A stretch of DNA of 64,000 nt from Oscillospiraceae bacterium (GTDB lineage Bacteria > Bacillota > Clostridia > Oscillospirales > Acutalibacteraceae): positions 124,001 to 188,000 of the forward strand of contig JAKVOA010000002.1 in the NCBI GenBank assembly GCA_022483045.1. The letters are read 5' to 3'. Position numbers and translations under genes: made by a program. The notes under the pieces were generated by a model. It did no database searches and was not told the DNA's origin. It saw nothing but the letters and a program-made list of their open reading frames with translations. Shown here in pieces: positions 50,566 through 59,660 of this stretch. How positions within the stretch are numbered: position 1 is the stretch's first letter; the number at the start of each line of letters is the position of its first letter.

Positions 50566-51326
50566 AACTGTCCCCTCTGCTTTCTGGCCGCATTATCCTT
50601 GTCAACCATAGAGAGAAACATATCCTCCAGATTCTCGGCGGCAAAGCCGGATTGCAGCGCGTTTTGCCGGAGAGAGTCCATGCTCCCTTCAAAAAGCAAC
50701 CGTCCGTTATTCAGGATGCCGATGTCGTCTGCCATCAGTTCGATTTCTGAAAGCAGATGGGACGAGATCAGAACGGTACAGTCGTAGAGCTTCGGGAGTG
50801 ATTTCACCAAATTGCGGATTTCATGAATGCCGGACGGGTCAAGGCCGTTGGTCGGTTCGTCAAGAATCAAGATGGGAGGTCTGCCGAGCAAAGCACCTGC
50901 AAGCCCCAGACGCTGTTTCATACCCAGTGAATATTTCTTTGCCAGCCGGTCGCCAAATTCGTCCAGTCCAACCATTTCCAAGGTTTCGTCTACGGCACTT
51001 TTCGGCAAGTCCAGAATCCGCCGTATCACGTCCAGGTTTTCACGTCCTGTCAGGTTTGCATAGAACGAAGGGGCTTCAATAAAGGAGCCAATTTCCTTCA
51101 GAATCGCAACCCGATCTTGCGGAAAGTGCTTCCCATCGATGGTAAAGGCTCCCGACGTGGGTGCGGTCAAGCCGAGCAGCATTTTCATAGTTGTGGATTT
51201 TCCCGCACCGTTGGGACCGAGAAACCCATAAATGCTTCCCTTGCGAATATGAAGGGAAACATTGTTGACAGACGTGAAGTTCTTATACTTCTTTGTCAGA
51301 GCCTCAGTAGTAATGATGTGATCCAT
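50562..51326 (-). CDS. ABC transporter ATPase, lantibiotic-immunity type (SpaF/MutF-like)
   Basis: The 254-residue protein has Walker A GPNGAGKST near residue 37. In place of the usual Q-loop glutamine it has the E-loop EIGSFIEAPSFYANLTGREN, which distinguishes LanF/BcrA-type ATPases. Signature YSLGMKQRLGLAGAL and Walker B LILDEPTNGLDPSGIHEIR follow. Such ATPases drive removal of lantibiotics or bacitracin-like peptides. GGAGATGTC precedes the ATG. A divergent response regulator-kinase pair starts 140 bases away and likely controls it. Confidence 0.93.
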   Translation of the reverse strand: MDHIITTEALTKKYKNFTSVNNVSLHIRKGSIYGFLGPNGAGKSTTMKMLLGLTAPTSGAFTIDGKHFPQDRVAILKEIGSFIEAPSFYANLTGRENLDVIRRILDLPKSAVDETLEMVGLDEFGDRLAKKYSLGMKQRLGLAGALLGRPPILILDEPTNGLDPSGIHEIRNLVKSLPKLYDCTVLISSHLLSEIELMADDIGILNNGRLLFEGSMDSLRQNALQSGFAAENLEDMFLSMVDKDNAARKQRGQL

Positions 51327-51467
51327 AATGACATCTCCTTTCGATGTCTCTATGGTACACGCCCAAGCTGACAGGCAGATTCCCGCGTCCTTACTTTTAC
51401 CTTACTTTTGTGCAAAGCAGGCGAAATATAGCCTGTCTCTCGTTATAATGATCATGGAGGTGCTCAC

Positions 51468-52169
51468 ATGGAACATCATTATTTACATGAAAAAGTCATC
51501 CTGCTTGTGGATGACGAACCGGAACTATTAACAATGGTATCCGACATTCTAAAGGATGACGGATTTTCAAATATTCTGACAGCATCCACAGTGAAGGACG
51601 CCGCCAATATAGGTAAAGAAAAACAGCCTGATTTGCTCATTCTGGACGTTATGCTTCCGGATGGAGACGGGTTTTCGTTGCTTCGGCAGATCCGAGCCTT
51701 TACCGATATTCCCGCCATGTTTCTGACAGCCAAAGACGAAGCCATCGACAGGCTTTCCGGGCTTGGCCTCGGCGCAGATGATTACATTGTAAAACCGTTT
51801 CTGCCGCAGGAGCTGCTATTGCGTGTCTATGCGGTACTGCGCCGCTGTTACAAGGAAGAAAGCGACCGGATCGAATTGGACGCCTGCACAGTCGATTTCA
51901 GCCGGGCGGAAGTGATTCGAGACGGTGAAGTAATTCCCTTAACCGCAAAGGAACACGCGCTGCTTGAGGTCTTGGCGCGGAGCGAGGGGCGGATTATCAC
52001 GGTCGATTCGCTTTGCGAAGCATTATGGGGCGATAATCCTTTCGGGTATGAAAACAGTCTGAATGCCCATGTGCACCGTGTTCGGGAAAAAATCGAACAA
52101 AACCCGTCCAAGCCGGTTTCCCTGATTACAATCAAAGGGCTTGGTTACAAGCTGAACATAAGGAAATGA
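51468..52169 (+). CDS. OmpR-family response regulator
   Basis: The 233-residue protein has a receiver domain (ILLVDDEPELLTMVSDIL near residue 9, phospho-acceptor LLILDVMLPDGDGFSLL, conserved Lys in DDYIVKPFLPQELLLRV). A winged-helix output domain follows (EHALLEVLARSEGRIITVDSLCEALWGDNPFGYENSLNAHVHRVREKI). GGAGGTGCTC precedes the ATG. It forms a two-component system with the kinase starting two bases after its stop and faces the lantibiotic-type ABC genes, like cprRK, nsrRK or spaRK. Confidence 0.93.
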   Translation: MEHHYLHEKVILLVDDEPELLTMVSDILKDDGFSNILTASTVKDAANIGKEKQPDLLILDVMLPDGDGFSLLRQIRAFTDIPAMFLTAKDEAIDRLSGLGLGADDYIVKPFLPQELLLRVYAVLRRCYKEESDRIELDACTVDFSRAEVIRDGEVIPLTAKEHALLEVLARSEGRIITVDSLCEALWGDNPFGYENSLNAHVHRVREKIEQNPSKPVSLITIKGLGYKLNIRK

Positions 52170-52170
52170 C

Positions 52171-53538
52171 ATGATGAAATCGCTTGCCAAATATATTTCA
52201 AAGTACTTGCTGTCCTTTTCCGCCTGTATCATCTTTCTGTTGGTTTTGAATGTTGTATGCTTCATCGCAACATTTCACAGCACGATCATGAAGGACTACG
52301 GTTACACTTCCCCGCAAAATATGCTGGAAGTCGTTTCGGAAGCCTCCTCAGAAAGCGGAACAACAGCCGCGGTGCAATCTCTGCTTCATGAACATCAGAT
52401 CTGGGCAATTTACTTAACCCAGGACGGCGAAACCGCGTGGTCGTATGAAGCCCCTGCGGAGCTGCCTGAGCATTACACGATACAGGACATTGCTTTGTTC
52501 TCAAAAGGGTATCTCAAAGATTACCCTGTCTTTGTCTGGGATGACGAGGATGGGCTGTTGGTCTTGGGCTACCCAAAGGGCAGCTACACAAAATTCACAA
52601 CGAATTATTTTTCCGCCAAAGCGATCCAAAAAATGCCGGTATTCTTGACTTTCCTACTGTTTTTTGATCTTGCGCTCCTGTTTGCCGCCTATTTCCTGTC
52701 CAAACATAAAATCATAAAAAACACTGAGCCGATCATTGCTTCCATACAGACGCTGGCTGAGGGAAAGCCCGCTGCCTTAGCCGCCAATGGGGAACTGTCC
52801 GAATTGGCTTCCAGCGTAAATAAGGCGTCGCAAATTTTAAGCCGTCAAAATGAGGCAAGAGAAAACTGGATCAGCGGCGTATCTCATGATATCCGCACGC
52901 CGTTATCCATGATTATGGGATATGCACAGCGCATTGCGCAGGATGAAGCGGCAAGCACTTCCATTCGTGAGGAAGCGCAAATCGTTCAGAGGCAGAGTGC
53001 AAAAATCAAAGAGCTTGTGCTGGATTTGAATTTGGTGTCCAAGCTTGAATACGATATGCAGCCTCTCCACAAAGAGCCGGTCCGGTTGGCAAAGCTGCTT
53101 CGTTCCTATGTGGCGGAGGTTTTGAATGCCGGAATTCCTGAAAACTGTTCTCTCGAAATATCTGTAGATGAAGCCGCCGAAACAAAACAATTTGACTGCG
53201 ATTCAAGATTGATGAAAAGAGCAGTCAACAATCTGGTACAGAATAGCTTCGGGCATAATCCGCAGGGCTGTCATATTCTCATATTGCTTACCTGTACGGA
53301 GGAAACGATCACGATTTCCGTAAAGGATGACGGTGTTGGTTTTTCCGCCGACAAACTAAAAGAGCTTGAGGAAAAGCCGCATTACATGGACAGCACAGAT
53401 GAACGCCTTGACCTGCGCCATGGATTAGGTTTGCTGCTGGTACGCAGAATCACGCAGGCACATAACGGCATAATGACAATAAAAAGCAAGCCGAACGCCG
53501 GGTGTGAAACGATTTTGTCTTTTTCGACACAGGAGTAA
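52171..53538 (+). CDS. Sensor histidine kinase of the ABC-linked two-component system
   Basis: The 455-residue protein has two membrane helices (about 12-36 and 152-174) around an extracellular domain of about 115 residues. Then come the HisKA helix with the phospho-His in WISGVSHDIRTPLSMIMGYAQR near residue 237, and an HATPase with the N-box NNLVQNSFGHN, G1 box KDDGVGFS and the ATP-lid LRHGLGLLLVRRI. The large sensor loop is typical of lantibiotic-sensing NisK-group kinases. A terminator follows. Confidence 0.92.
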   Translation: MMKSLAKYISKYLLSFSACIIFLLVLNVVCFIATFHSTIMKDYGYTSPQNMLEVVSEASSESGTTAAVQSLLHEHQIWAIYLTQDGETAWSYEAPAELPEHYTIQDIALFSKGYLKDYPVFVWDDEDGLLVLGYPKGSYTKFTTNYFSAKAIQKMPVFLTFLLFFDLALLFAAYFLSKHKIIKNTEPIIASIQTLAEGKPAALAANGELSELASSVNKASQILSRQNEARENWISGVSHDIRTPLSMIMGYAQRIAQDEAASTSIREEAQIVQRQSAKIKELVLDLNLVSKLEYDMQPLHKEPVRLAKLLRSYVAEVLNAGIPENCSLEISVDEAAETKQFDCDSRLMKRAVNNLVQNSFGHNPQGCHILILLTCTEETITISVKDDGVGFSADKLKELEEKPHYMDSTDERLDLRHGLGLLLVRRITQAHNGIMTIKSKPNAGCETILSFSTQE

Positions 53539-53550
53539 TAAGTATAAAAT

Positions 53551-53579
53551 AAAGCCGCATCGTGAGATGCGGCTTTACT
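53551..53579 (+). terminator. Rho-independent terminator after the histidine kinase gene
   Basis: AAAGCCGCATC (53551-53561) pairs with GATGCGGCTTT (53566-53576) around a four-base loop, flanked by A-rich and T-containing sequence; it begins 12 bases after the stop. Confidence 0.85.
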
Positions 53580-53668
53580 ATTGGTGAGGGTAATTATAGA
53601 AAGGGTTTTCTCTTGGGCACATTTCTATGTATTGAGCACATTTCCCATTATATGGGTTTTATCAAGTA

Positions 53669-54649
53669 TTACTTCAAAGACTCGGCTGCGGCCTTAATCA
53701 TCCCCGCATAAGCTTCTTTTACGTCTTCCGGTCCTTTGATCTTAACTCTTCCGCTGAACCCGAATATCCAGTTGAAGAACACCGGCCCGACGGCAACTTC
53801 TGTGATCACTCTGAAATTATGCTGATCACATGCATACACCGGAGCGTCCGTACCGACCTTATCAATGACAGCATCCATCACACTGTTGTCGCAGACCAGC
53901 TCCACCTCTTTTCGTGGAGCATTGTACATTCTGAACATGGTATTGATGAATTTGTTGATGTCAAAGCCAACCGGTGCTGGAACCGCTGCTTCATCCAGGA
54001 TCTCCGGCATTTCCGCGATTCGGTCTACGCGGTGGCTCCCAATGGTCCGATATTTATCCGAGTAGCCGATAACATAGTAAAAATCTCCGTCCCACACCAA
54101 CGAATAAGGGCTGAACATATATTTCTCACCGTCGTGGTGGAGTACACGTTCTTTCTTCACATTGTATTCGGCTTTCTGAAAACGAATCTTTTTCTTCTGA
54201 TTGATGGCGTCATTGATGGCATCAACAATGTAATAGATATGTTCGTTTTCCGCTTTATAACGACCGTCCACGGCAAGGTTTCTCTTCATTTCACGGGCTT
54301 TGTGAATTCCGGCCAAAGCACTTATCTTTGAAACGAGCTGATCACTTTTCGTTTTGGTTATAAACTTTGAGGATTCCACGGCGTCAATCAGGAGTTTAAG
54401 CTCGGCGTCATCAAATTCTCTCTCGATATAATTATACAGGTTCTGCGTGGAGCGAGTTGCCTGAATGCCGATTCCGGCCTGCTGGAGCATTTCAATATCA
54501 CTCTTGATCGTCGTTCGGTGCGTTTCCATGCCATGCTCATCAAAGAGAATTTTGCATAGCTGAGCAGTGGACAGATAATTGTCTTCATCTGTCCGTTCTT
54601 TTAGTATTTGCATTAAATATATCGGGCGTAATTTGGCGTCATTATCCAT
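53669..54649 (-). CDS. WYL-domain transcriptional regulator
   Basis: The 326-residue protein has an N-terminal winged helix (LMQILKERTDEDNYLSTAQLCKILFDEHGMETHRTTIKSDIEMLQQAGIGI) and a central WYL domain (KIRFQKAEYNVKKERVLHHDGEKYMFSPYSLVWDGDFYYVIGYSDKYRTIGSHRVDRI) followed by a WCX-like C-terminus. WYL proteins sense nucleic acids or nucleotides and control defence, CRISPR and mobile-element genes. GAGGTGAATGTA precedes the ATG at 54649. It lies beside an hsdR remnant, consistent with a former defence locus. Confidence 0.88.
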   Translation of the reverse strand: MDNDAKLRPIYLMQILKERTDEDNYLSTAQLCKILFDEHGMETHRTTIKSDIEMLQQAGIGIQATRSTQNLYNYIEREFDDAELKLLIDAVESSKFITKTKSDQLVSKISALAGIHKAREMKRNLAVDGRYKAENEHIYYIVDAINDAINQKKKIRFQKAEYNVKKERVLHHDGEKYMFSPYSLVWDGDFYYVIGYSDKYRTIGSHRVDRIAEMPEILDEAAVPAPVGFDINKFINTMFRMYNAPRKEVELVCDNSVMDAVIDKVGTDAPVYACDQHNFRVITEVAVGPVFFNWIFGFSGRVKIKGPEDVKEAYAGMIKAAAESLK

Positions 54650-54714
54650 TACATTCACCTCGCTCAACCGATTCTCTTGTGGTTAATCAAGATCTACCTT
54701 TACAGCCTATTCAA

Positions 54715-54981
54715 TCAGACATCCATAACATGGTCCGTCCAAAGTTCACACTGTGTAATAACGGTTTGCACTGCGTTCTCCATACCCTCCGGCGGATACT
54801 TGTGCTTTTTCAAAAGTCTGCGCACAATCATCCGCATGTGCGCACGTGCAGGCTCACGTTTTTGCCAGTCAATCGTTTGGTTCTTTTGCAGCGCTTCTGT
54901 AAGCTCCTTGGTAATCGCAATCAGCTCGCTGTTTTGATAAAAGTCCTTGATTGCCGAAGGCTTAGTTAGGGCATCATAGAA
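54715..54981 (-). pseudogene. Type I restriction enzyme R subunit, C-terminal tail (hsdR remnant)
   Basis: The frame encodes about 88 residues, ALTKPSAIKDFYQNSELIAI at the start, then EALQKNQTIDWQKREPARAHMRMIVRRLL and KYPPEGMENAVQTVITQCELWTD. This is the characteristic DUF3387 C-terminus of HsdR. Everything upstream is missing: at about 54985 the sequence switches to the coding sequence of a lipoprotein in another frame. The rest of the restriction system is absent from the window, so a large deletion occurred here. Confidence 0.82.
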
Positions 54982-55534
54982 TGGGCGTGTCCCAGCAGCC
55001 GGTAGCGAAGCTGTCCAGAGCAAGTCCGATTCCTGAACCGTAGCTCTTTGCGTAGCCGACATACCGGCTGACATCAAAGGCAGGTGCAGTAGGCTGCGGT
55101 TCCGGCGTTGGTTCGGGTGACGGTGTGACTGGCGGTGCGCTGGGTGTCGGTACGGGTTCGGTACTGAGCGGCGGTGAAATCGGTGTTTCCGGCTTGGTTT
55201 CCAGCGCAGAGGGCCTCGCCGTTTCTGCACTCTCCGGCACCGTTGTCTGCGATACCACAGTTATTTGCTCACTTTGAGCTTCCGTTTCTGACGGCTCTGT
55301 GGGTTTATTCACAACAATTTCGGTTTCGGAGGGCTCTTTTACCTGCCCAGAAGAAGATGTTTGAAGCTCTGTGCTGCCTGACGCATCTTCTGCGCTTCTG
55401 CTTTCCTCGATTGAGGCTGTCGAAGCCGCTGCTTCAGAACCCGTGCTATCAACCGTGGAAGCAGGATTATCAGTACAGGCTGAAAGAGAAACAGCCATTA
55501 TGATCGTAAACAGGAATAGCGCCTTTCTTTTCAT
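54974..55534 (-). CDS. Ser/Thr/Pro/Glu-rich lipoprotein, 3' end cut by deletion
   Basis: The protein starts with a lipoprotein signal (LFLFTIIMAVSLSAC, lipobox LSAC near residue 18). A low-complexity region of about 130 residues follows, full of Ser, Thr, Glu and Pro, with repeated P-S-E-T-E and P-T-P units. Then comes the beginning of a folded domain (DVSRYVGYAKSYGSGIGLALDSFATGCWD) that is cut off by the junction with the hsdR tail. GGAGGTAATCC precedes the ATG at 55534. It would be a surface-exposed anchor without its functional C-terminal domain. Confidence 0.7.
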   Translation of the reverse strand: MKRKALFLFTIIMAVSLSACTDNPASTVDSTGSEAAASTASIEESRSAEDASGSTELQTSSSGQVKEPSETEIVVNKPTEPSETEAQSEQITVVSQTTVPESAETARPSALETKPETPISPPLSTEPVPTPSAPPVTPSPEPTPEPQPTAPAFDVSRYVGYAKSYGSGIGLALDSFATGCWDTPIL

Positions 55535-55727
55535 ACGGATTACCTCCATGTGTGGTTTACGCTTCCAGTATACGAATAACAGCTTCCTTCGGCAAGGGTA
55601 CGGACTTTCCGGCATCAGAGCTATTCTTCTTTTGAGCTGGTACAGTAGGTTTTTTAGGGGGAGAGTGTGAGAGGGGGAAGTAGAAAACTGCTCCGAATAA
55701 TAGGCATACTTCTCCCTTGGCAGTAGG

Positions 55728-56678
55728 TTATCTTTCCTGACTTCTCTCTTTCTGCCGTTCCTGATACCGGTGATAATACTCCAGCGCTTTGAGTACATAG
55801 TCCTCGGTTTTATCAAAGGGAATGGTGGAAGGAATGAACTGGCGAAGGCGCTCTGCCTTGAATGTGAACTTCTCCTTTTGGTTCGGCTTTTCCTCGCTCA
55901 TGATGGATTCAATGACATCCGCGCTGAGTTTGCCGTTCTTGGAAAACTCTTTCATCTTGATTGCCTGCGCCAGAGAAGGCGTCGCATCCGCATAGGACAT
56001 AGATTCAAGCAGCGATTCCTGTTCCGATTTCAGCAGGTAGGACAGCTCAACCGCAGGACGGAAAGCTATTCGTCCTTCATCTATCATTTCCATAAGCTCA
56101 GGGATAAGCTCTGTGAGGCGAATATACCTGAATATCTGGTTCTTGCTTTCGCCAATTTCTGCCGCCATAACCTCAGATGATTTTTGACCTGCCAACTTGT
56201 TCCCCACTGGGGAATAAGTTAAATCTGTGCGTTGTCCCTGCCGATTCATGGCGTCAAGGCGCATTTTGTAGCTGAACGCCTTTTCGCTTGGAAGGATAGA
56301 GGAACGCTGAAAGTTCGATTTCACCATAAGGATAATGGCTTCATCACGGGTAAGCTCCTTGACCTCCGCTTTCACGGTTTCCAGTCCGGCGAGCTCACAC
56401 GCCTTTTTTCTGCGGTGTCCGGACACAATCTCATACCGCCCGTCTTCTTTCTTGCGAACGGTGATGGGAGTGATGATTCTGCGCTCCTTGATGCTCTGAA
56501 CAAGGGTGTCCATGTCCTCGTCCATTCTCACCTGAAACGGGTGGTCAGGGAAATCGTCAACCTCCGTCAAAGGAAGGTCGTAGATTTTGGGCAGCCTGTT
56601 TTCTGCGCGCCCAGCATCATTCATGAAAAGCTCATCGTACCCGGTCAGCCCTAAGTCGATCTTTTTCACGCTGCTCAA
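55728..56678 (-). CDS. ParB/Spo0J-family partition protein
   Basis: The 316-residue protein has the ParB N-terminal domain (DFPDHPFQVRMDEDMDTLVQSIKERRIITPITVRK with the CTPase motif GHRRKKACELAG). A KorB-type central helix-turn-helix follows (SSEVMAAEIGESKNQIFRYIRLTELIPEL). The start is a TTG at 56678 with GGAGGTGATG upstream. It overlaps the end of parA. Its central domain and gene context fit plasmids or integrative elements rather than the chromosomal Spo0J. Confidence 0.88.
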   Translation of the reverse strand: MSSVKKIDLGLTGYDELFMNDAGRAENRLPKIYDLPLTEVDDFPDHPFQVRMDEDMDTLVQSIKERRIITPITVRKKEDGRYEIVSGHRRKKACELAGLETVKAEVKELTRDEAIILMVKSNFQRSSILPSEKAFSYKMRLDAMNRQGQRTDLTYSPVGNKLAGQKSSEVMAAEIGESKNQIFRYIRLTELIPELMEMIDEGRIAFRPAVELSYLLKSEQESLLESMSYADATPSLAQAIKMKEFSKNGKLSADVIESIMSEEKPNQKEKFTFKAERLRQFIPSTIPFDKTEDYVLKALEYYHRYQERQKERSQER

Positions 56679-57459
56679 TCTGCATCACCTCCTTCGTCAA
56701 ATTCTCATACGCCGCCGCAACCTTTCCGTTCCTGTCGTGGGCGAAGATGCTCACGCCCTCCACGCTGCACTCTGCCGCTCGCACCGAATGGGGTATCTCC
56801 GTATCAAAGACGCGGATATTCTCGCCCACGGTGGAGCGCAGAGCCGCGATGATGGCCTTTGCGTTGTTCGTCCTGTTGTCCACCATCGTCAGAAGTATGC
56901 CGTCGATACGCAGCTTCGGATTGATCTGTTTCTTAACCCGCGAGATAGAGCGCATAAGCAGGTTCATGCCTTTGGTGGACAGAAAATTCGGCTGTGAAGG
57001 GATGAGTACGCTGTCCGCAGCGACAAGTGCGTTGATCGTCATCATACCCAGCGAGGGCATACAGTCGATGAGGATATAGTCGTAGTTCTTCTTTACATCC
57101 TCCAGCGTGCTCCGCAGAACATACTCACGGCTCATTGTGTTGAACAGGCTGACTTCAAGGCTCGACAGCTCGATGTTCGCAGGAAGCAGGTCAACGCCCT
57201 CGTTGTGATGGATGATGCCACAGTCCTGCGGAAGCGGTTTGTCCTCAATGACGGCCTGCATAACCGTGGACAGCGATACCTGAAGCTCGTCCGGCTGTTT
57301 GATGCCGAGGCTGACGGTCAGGCTGGCCTGCGGGTCGGCGTCCACAAGAAGCACTCGCTTTCCTTTCTGTGCAAGACCGACGCCGAGGTTGACTGTCGAT
57401 GTTGTTTTTGCTACGCCGCCTTTCTGGTTTGTGATGGCGATCACTTTACAGTTTTCCAT
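56632..57459 (-). CDS. ParA-family partition ATPase
   Basis: The 275-residue protein has the deviant Walker A TNQKGGVAKTTSTVNLGVGLAQ near residue 9, A' VLLVDADPQASLT and B' YDYILIDCMPSLGMMTINAL, as in ParA/Soj proteins. AGGAGGAACC precedes the ATG at 57459. With the overlapping ParB gene it forms a DNA-segregation module. No replication or integrase gene accompanies it in the window, so it looks like the remaining end of an integrated element beside lysS. Confidence 0.9.
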   Translation of the reverse strand: MENCKVIAITNQKGGVAKTTSTVNLGVGLAQKGKRVLLVDADPQASLTVSLGIKQPDELQVSLSTVMQAVIEDKPLPQDCGIIHHNEGVDLLPANIELSSLEVSLFNTMSREYVLRSTLEDVKKNYDYILIDCMPSLGMMTINALVAADSVLIPSQPNFLSTKGMNLLMRSISRVKKQINPKLRIDGILLTMVDNRTNNAKAIIAALRSTVGENIRVFDTEIPHSVRAAECSVEGVSIFAHDRNGKVAAAYENLTKEVMQIEQREKDRLRADRVR

Positions 57460-57834
57460 TTGCGGTTCCTCCTTTCTCAGAAATAGAAATAGCCGCCGCA
57501 TCACAGGGCTCCCGAAAAGTCGAAAGACTTTTTGGGAAAAGGAGCCACAGCATAGTAAATGAGCTTTCATGTTCACATGGAAGCGAATGCTGCGACGCTT
57601 GCGGCGACGCGACGGCTATGTAAGCGGCAATCATCATTTGTGCCGCAAATAAGAAAAGCCCGCTGATTTCTCAGCGGGCTCGTAGGACTTCGTACTCTAT
57701 CGTAGAGCATTGTAGATTCGCAGATTTTGTTCGTAGGGTTTGGTGTAGTTTTGGTGTAAATTGGTGTAAATCGTGGTGTAAGCCCCCTACAAGGGTCTAC
57801 AAATAACTACTTATAACTACCCTTAACGACTTAT
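57460..57834. other. Intergenic stretch between parA and lysS
   Basis: No gene is supported. Near 57507-57546 GGCTCC/GGAGCC arms enclose an inner AAAGTC/GACTTT hairpin just upstream of parA, a possible control site. Repeated GCGACG words at about 57589-57615 could be a ParB site. A terminator lies at 57650-57680, and a stretch with four GGTGTA/TTTGGTGTA repeats at 57740-57785 lies next to the lysS 3' end, possibly marking the element border. Confidence 0.5.
57650..57680 (-). terminator. Rho-independent terminator, likely of lysS
   Basis: On the minus strand AGCCCGCTGA (57680-57671) pairs with TCAGCGGGCT (57666-57657) and is followed by TTTCTTATT. It is the first strong minus-strand terminator after lysS, 155 bases beyond its stop. 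Confidence 0.75.
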
Positions 57835-59340
57835 TCAGTCAATGGGTTTCATCGTCGGGAAGAGAATCACGTCGCGGATAGCGTCGGCGCCGGTCAGCGT
57901 CATAATCAGGCGGTCTACGCCGATGCCAAGACCGCCGGTAGGCGGCATGCCGTACTCCAAAGCGGTCAAAAAGTCCTCGTCGATATCGCAGGCCTCGTCG
58001 TCGCCGGCGGCCTTGGCGGCAGCCTGTGCCTCAAAGCGCTGGCGCTGGTCGATGGGGTCGTTCAGCTCAGAAAAGGCGTTGGCGTGCTCAATGCCCGCGA
58101 TGAAAAGCTCAAAGCGCTCGGTGTAGCGCGGGTCCTCTGGGCTCTTTTTTGCCAAGGGGGAAATGTCGGTCGGATGGTAGGTCAAAAAGGTCGGCTGTAC
58201 CAGCTTGTCTTCACAGTATTCGTCAAAGAACAGGTTCATAATGTCGCCGATCTTGTGGCGTTCCTCGACCTGCAGGTGGTGCTCCTTTGCCAGCGCGCGC
58301 GCCTGCTCTAAGGTCTCGACCTGGTCAAAGTCAACGCCGGCGTACTTTTTCACGGCGTCTTTCATGCTGATGCGCGCAAAGGGCTGCGCAAAGTCGACCT
58401 CCACACCGCCGCGGGCAACCACTTTGGTAGTGCCCAGCACGTTAGTGGCGACCGTGCGGATAAGGTCCTCGGTCAAGTCCATCATGCCGTGAAAATCCGT
58501 GTACGCCTGGTACAGTTCCAGCATGGTAAATTCCGGGTTGTGGCGGGCATCCATGCCCTCGTTGCGGAACACGCGGCCGATCTCGTACACGCGGTCAAAG
58601 CCGCCGACAATCAGGCGCTTCAGGTACAGCTCCAGTGCAATGCGCAGATACAAATCCATATCCAGCGAATTGTGGTGGGTAATAAAGGGACGCGCGGCTG
58701 CACCGCCGGCAATGGTGTGCAGGACCGGGGTTTCGACCTCTAAAAAGCGGTTGTTGTCCAGGTACTTGCGGATTTCCGTAATAATCTGGCTGCGTTTAAT
58801 GAAAGTATCCTTTACTTCCGGGTTTACAATCAGGTCCAGGTAGCGCTGGCGGTAACGGGTGTCGGTGTTGGTCAAGCCGTGGAATTTTTCCGGCAGCGGC
58901 AGCAGGCTTTTGCTCAGCAGGGTGACGCCGGTGGCGCGCACGCTGATTTCGCCGCGTTTTGTGCGAAAGACGTTTCCCTTTACGCCGATAATGTCGCCTA
59001 CATCCCAGTAGGCTTTCATATCCTTATAAGGTTCCTCGCCCACCTCATCGATACGCACGTAAATCTGGATTCTGCCGGAGTTGTCGGCAAGGTCGGCAAA
59101 AGAGGCTTTGCCCATCACGCGGCGGCTCATCAGGCGGCCGGCGATGCAAACGGGTTTGCCCTCCAGCTGCTCAAAGTTGGCCTTGATGTCGGCGGCGTAG
59201 TTGTCGCGCGGCCATGTGGTAATGACAAAGGGGTCCTTGCCGGCGGCGCGCAGGGCATCGAGCTTTTCGCGGCGGATGCGCTGCTGCTCGCCGATGTCCT
59301 GTTCCTCTGTCTGCTGGGGCTTGTTCTGCTTGTTGCTCAT
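57835..59340 (-). CDS. lysS: Lysyl-tRNA synthetase, class II
   Basis: The 501-residue protein has the N-terminal anticodon-binding OB fold ([32 protein letters not shown] near residue 60). The class II motifs follow: motif 2 [33 protein letters not shown] near residue 255 and motif 3 [21 protein letters not shown] near residue 465. It charges tRNA-Lys. AGGAAGG precedes the ATG. It lies downstream of greA in the same direction, a conserved order in Clostridia, and marks the return to core chromosome. Confidence 0.97.
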   Translation of the reverse strand: MSNKQNKPQQTEEQDIGEQQRIRREKLDALRAAGKDPFVITTWPRDNYAADIKANFEQLEGKPVCIAGRLMSRRVMGKASFADLADNSGRIQIYVRIDEVGEEPYKDMKAYWDVGDIIGVKGNVFRTKRGEISVRATGVTLLSKSLLPLPEKFHGLTNTDTRYRQRYLDLIVNPEVKDTFIKRSQIITEIRKYLDNNRFLEVETPVLHTIAGGAAARPFITHHNSLDMDLYLRIALELYLKRLIVGGFDRVYEIGRVFRNEGMDARHNPEFTMLELYQAYTDFHGMMDLTEDLIRTVATNVLGTTKVVARGGVEVDFAQPFARISMKDAVKKYAGVDFDQVETLEQARALAKEHHLQVEERHKIGDIMNLFFDEYCEDKLVQPTFLTYHPTDISPLAKKSPEDPRYTERFELFIAGIEHANAFSELNDPIDQRQRFEAQAAAKAAGDDEACDIDEDFLTALEYGMPPTGGLGIGVDRLIMTLTGADAIRDVILFPTMKPID

Positions 59341-59660
59341 GAATCTGATTCCTTCCTAACGGCGCCGCAGCCAAAACGCGGTGTCGGATTTTTATATGGT
59401 TTCTCTCGTCAGTGTAAGGCAGTGCTCTCTTTTGAATTTTGGTACAGAAGGGGGCCGGCCGCAGGCGCTGCGCGCGGGGGCGGCGCCGTGCAGGATTCCC
59501 CTCTCAAATTTACAGAGATTCAACTATCTCCCTAAGCATAGTGGAAAACTTATTTGAAAAGGGGCGCACCTGCGCGGTGCTGCTGTCTTTTTGCCCCCTC
59601 GCGCGGGGGCGGCCGCCGCAGCACAAAAGCACAGGCCGCAAAAGCTTTCCGTACACTTCT
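59341..59660. other. Spacer between greA and lysS
   Basis: These 320 bases contain no supported gene. They are very GC-rich, with two short hairpins, GCACC/GGTGC at 59566-59580 and GCCCCC/GGGGGC at 59593-59610. A weak promoter for lysS may be read on the minus strand as TTACAC, 17 bases, TAAAAA about 50 bases before the ATG. No riboswitch or T-box pattern was recognised. Confidence 0.45.

Noticed and set aside
54982..55230. N-terminal extension of the hsdR-tail frame into a 171-codon protein
   Set aside because: The upstream 83 codons are an out-of-frame reading of the lipoprotein gene, rich in Arg, His and Pro, and have no homology.
57446..57637. 63-codon minus-strand frame upstream of parA
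   Set aside because: It overlaps the parA start and ribosome site in another frame and shows no domain; treated as leader DNA.
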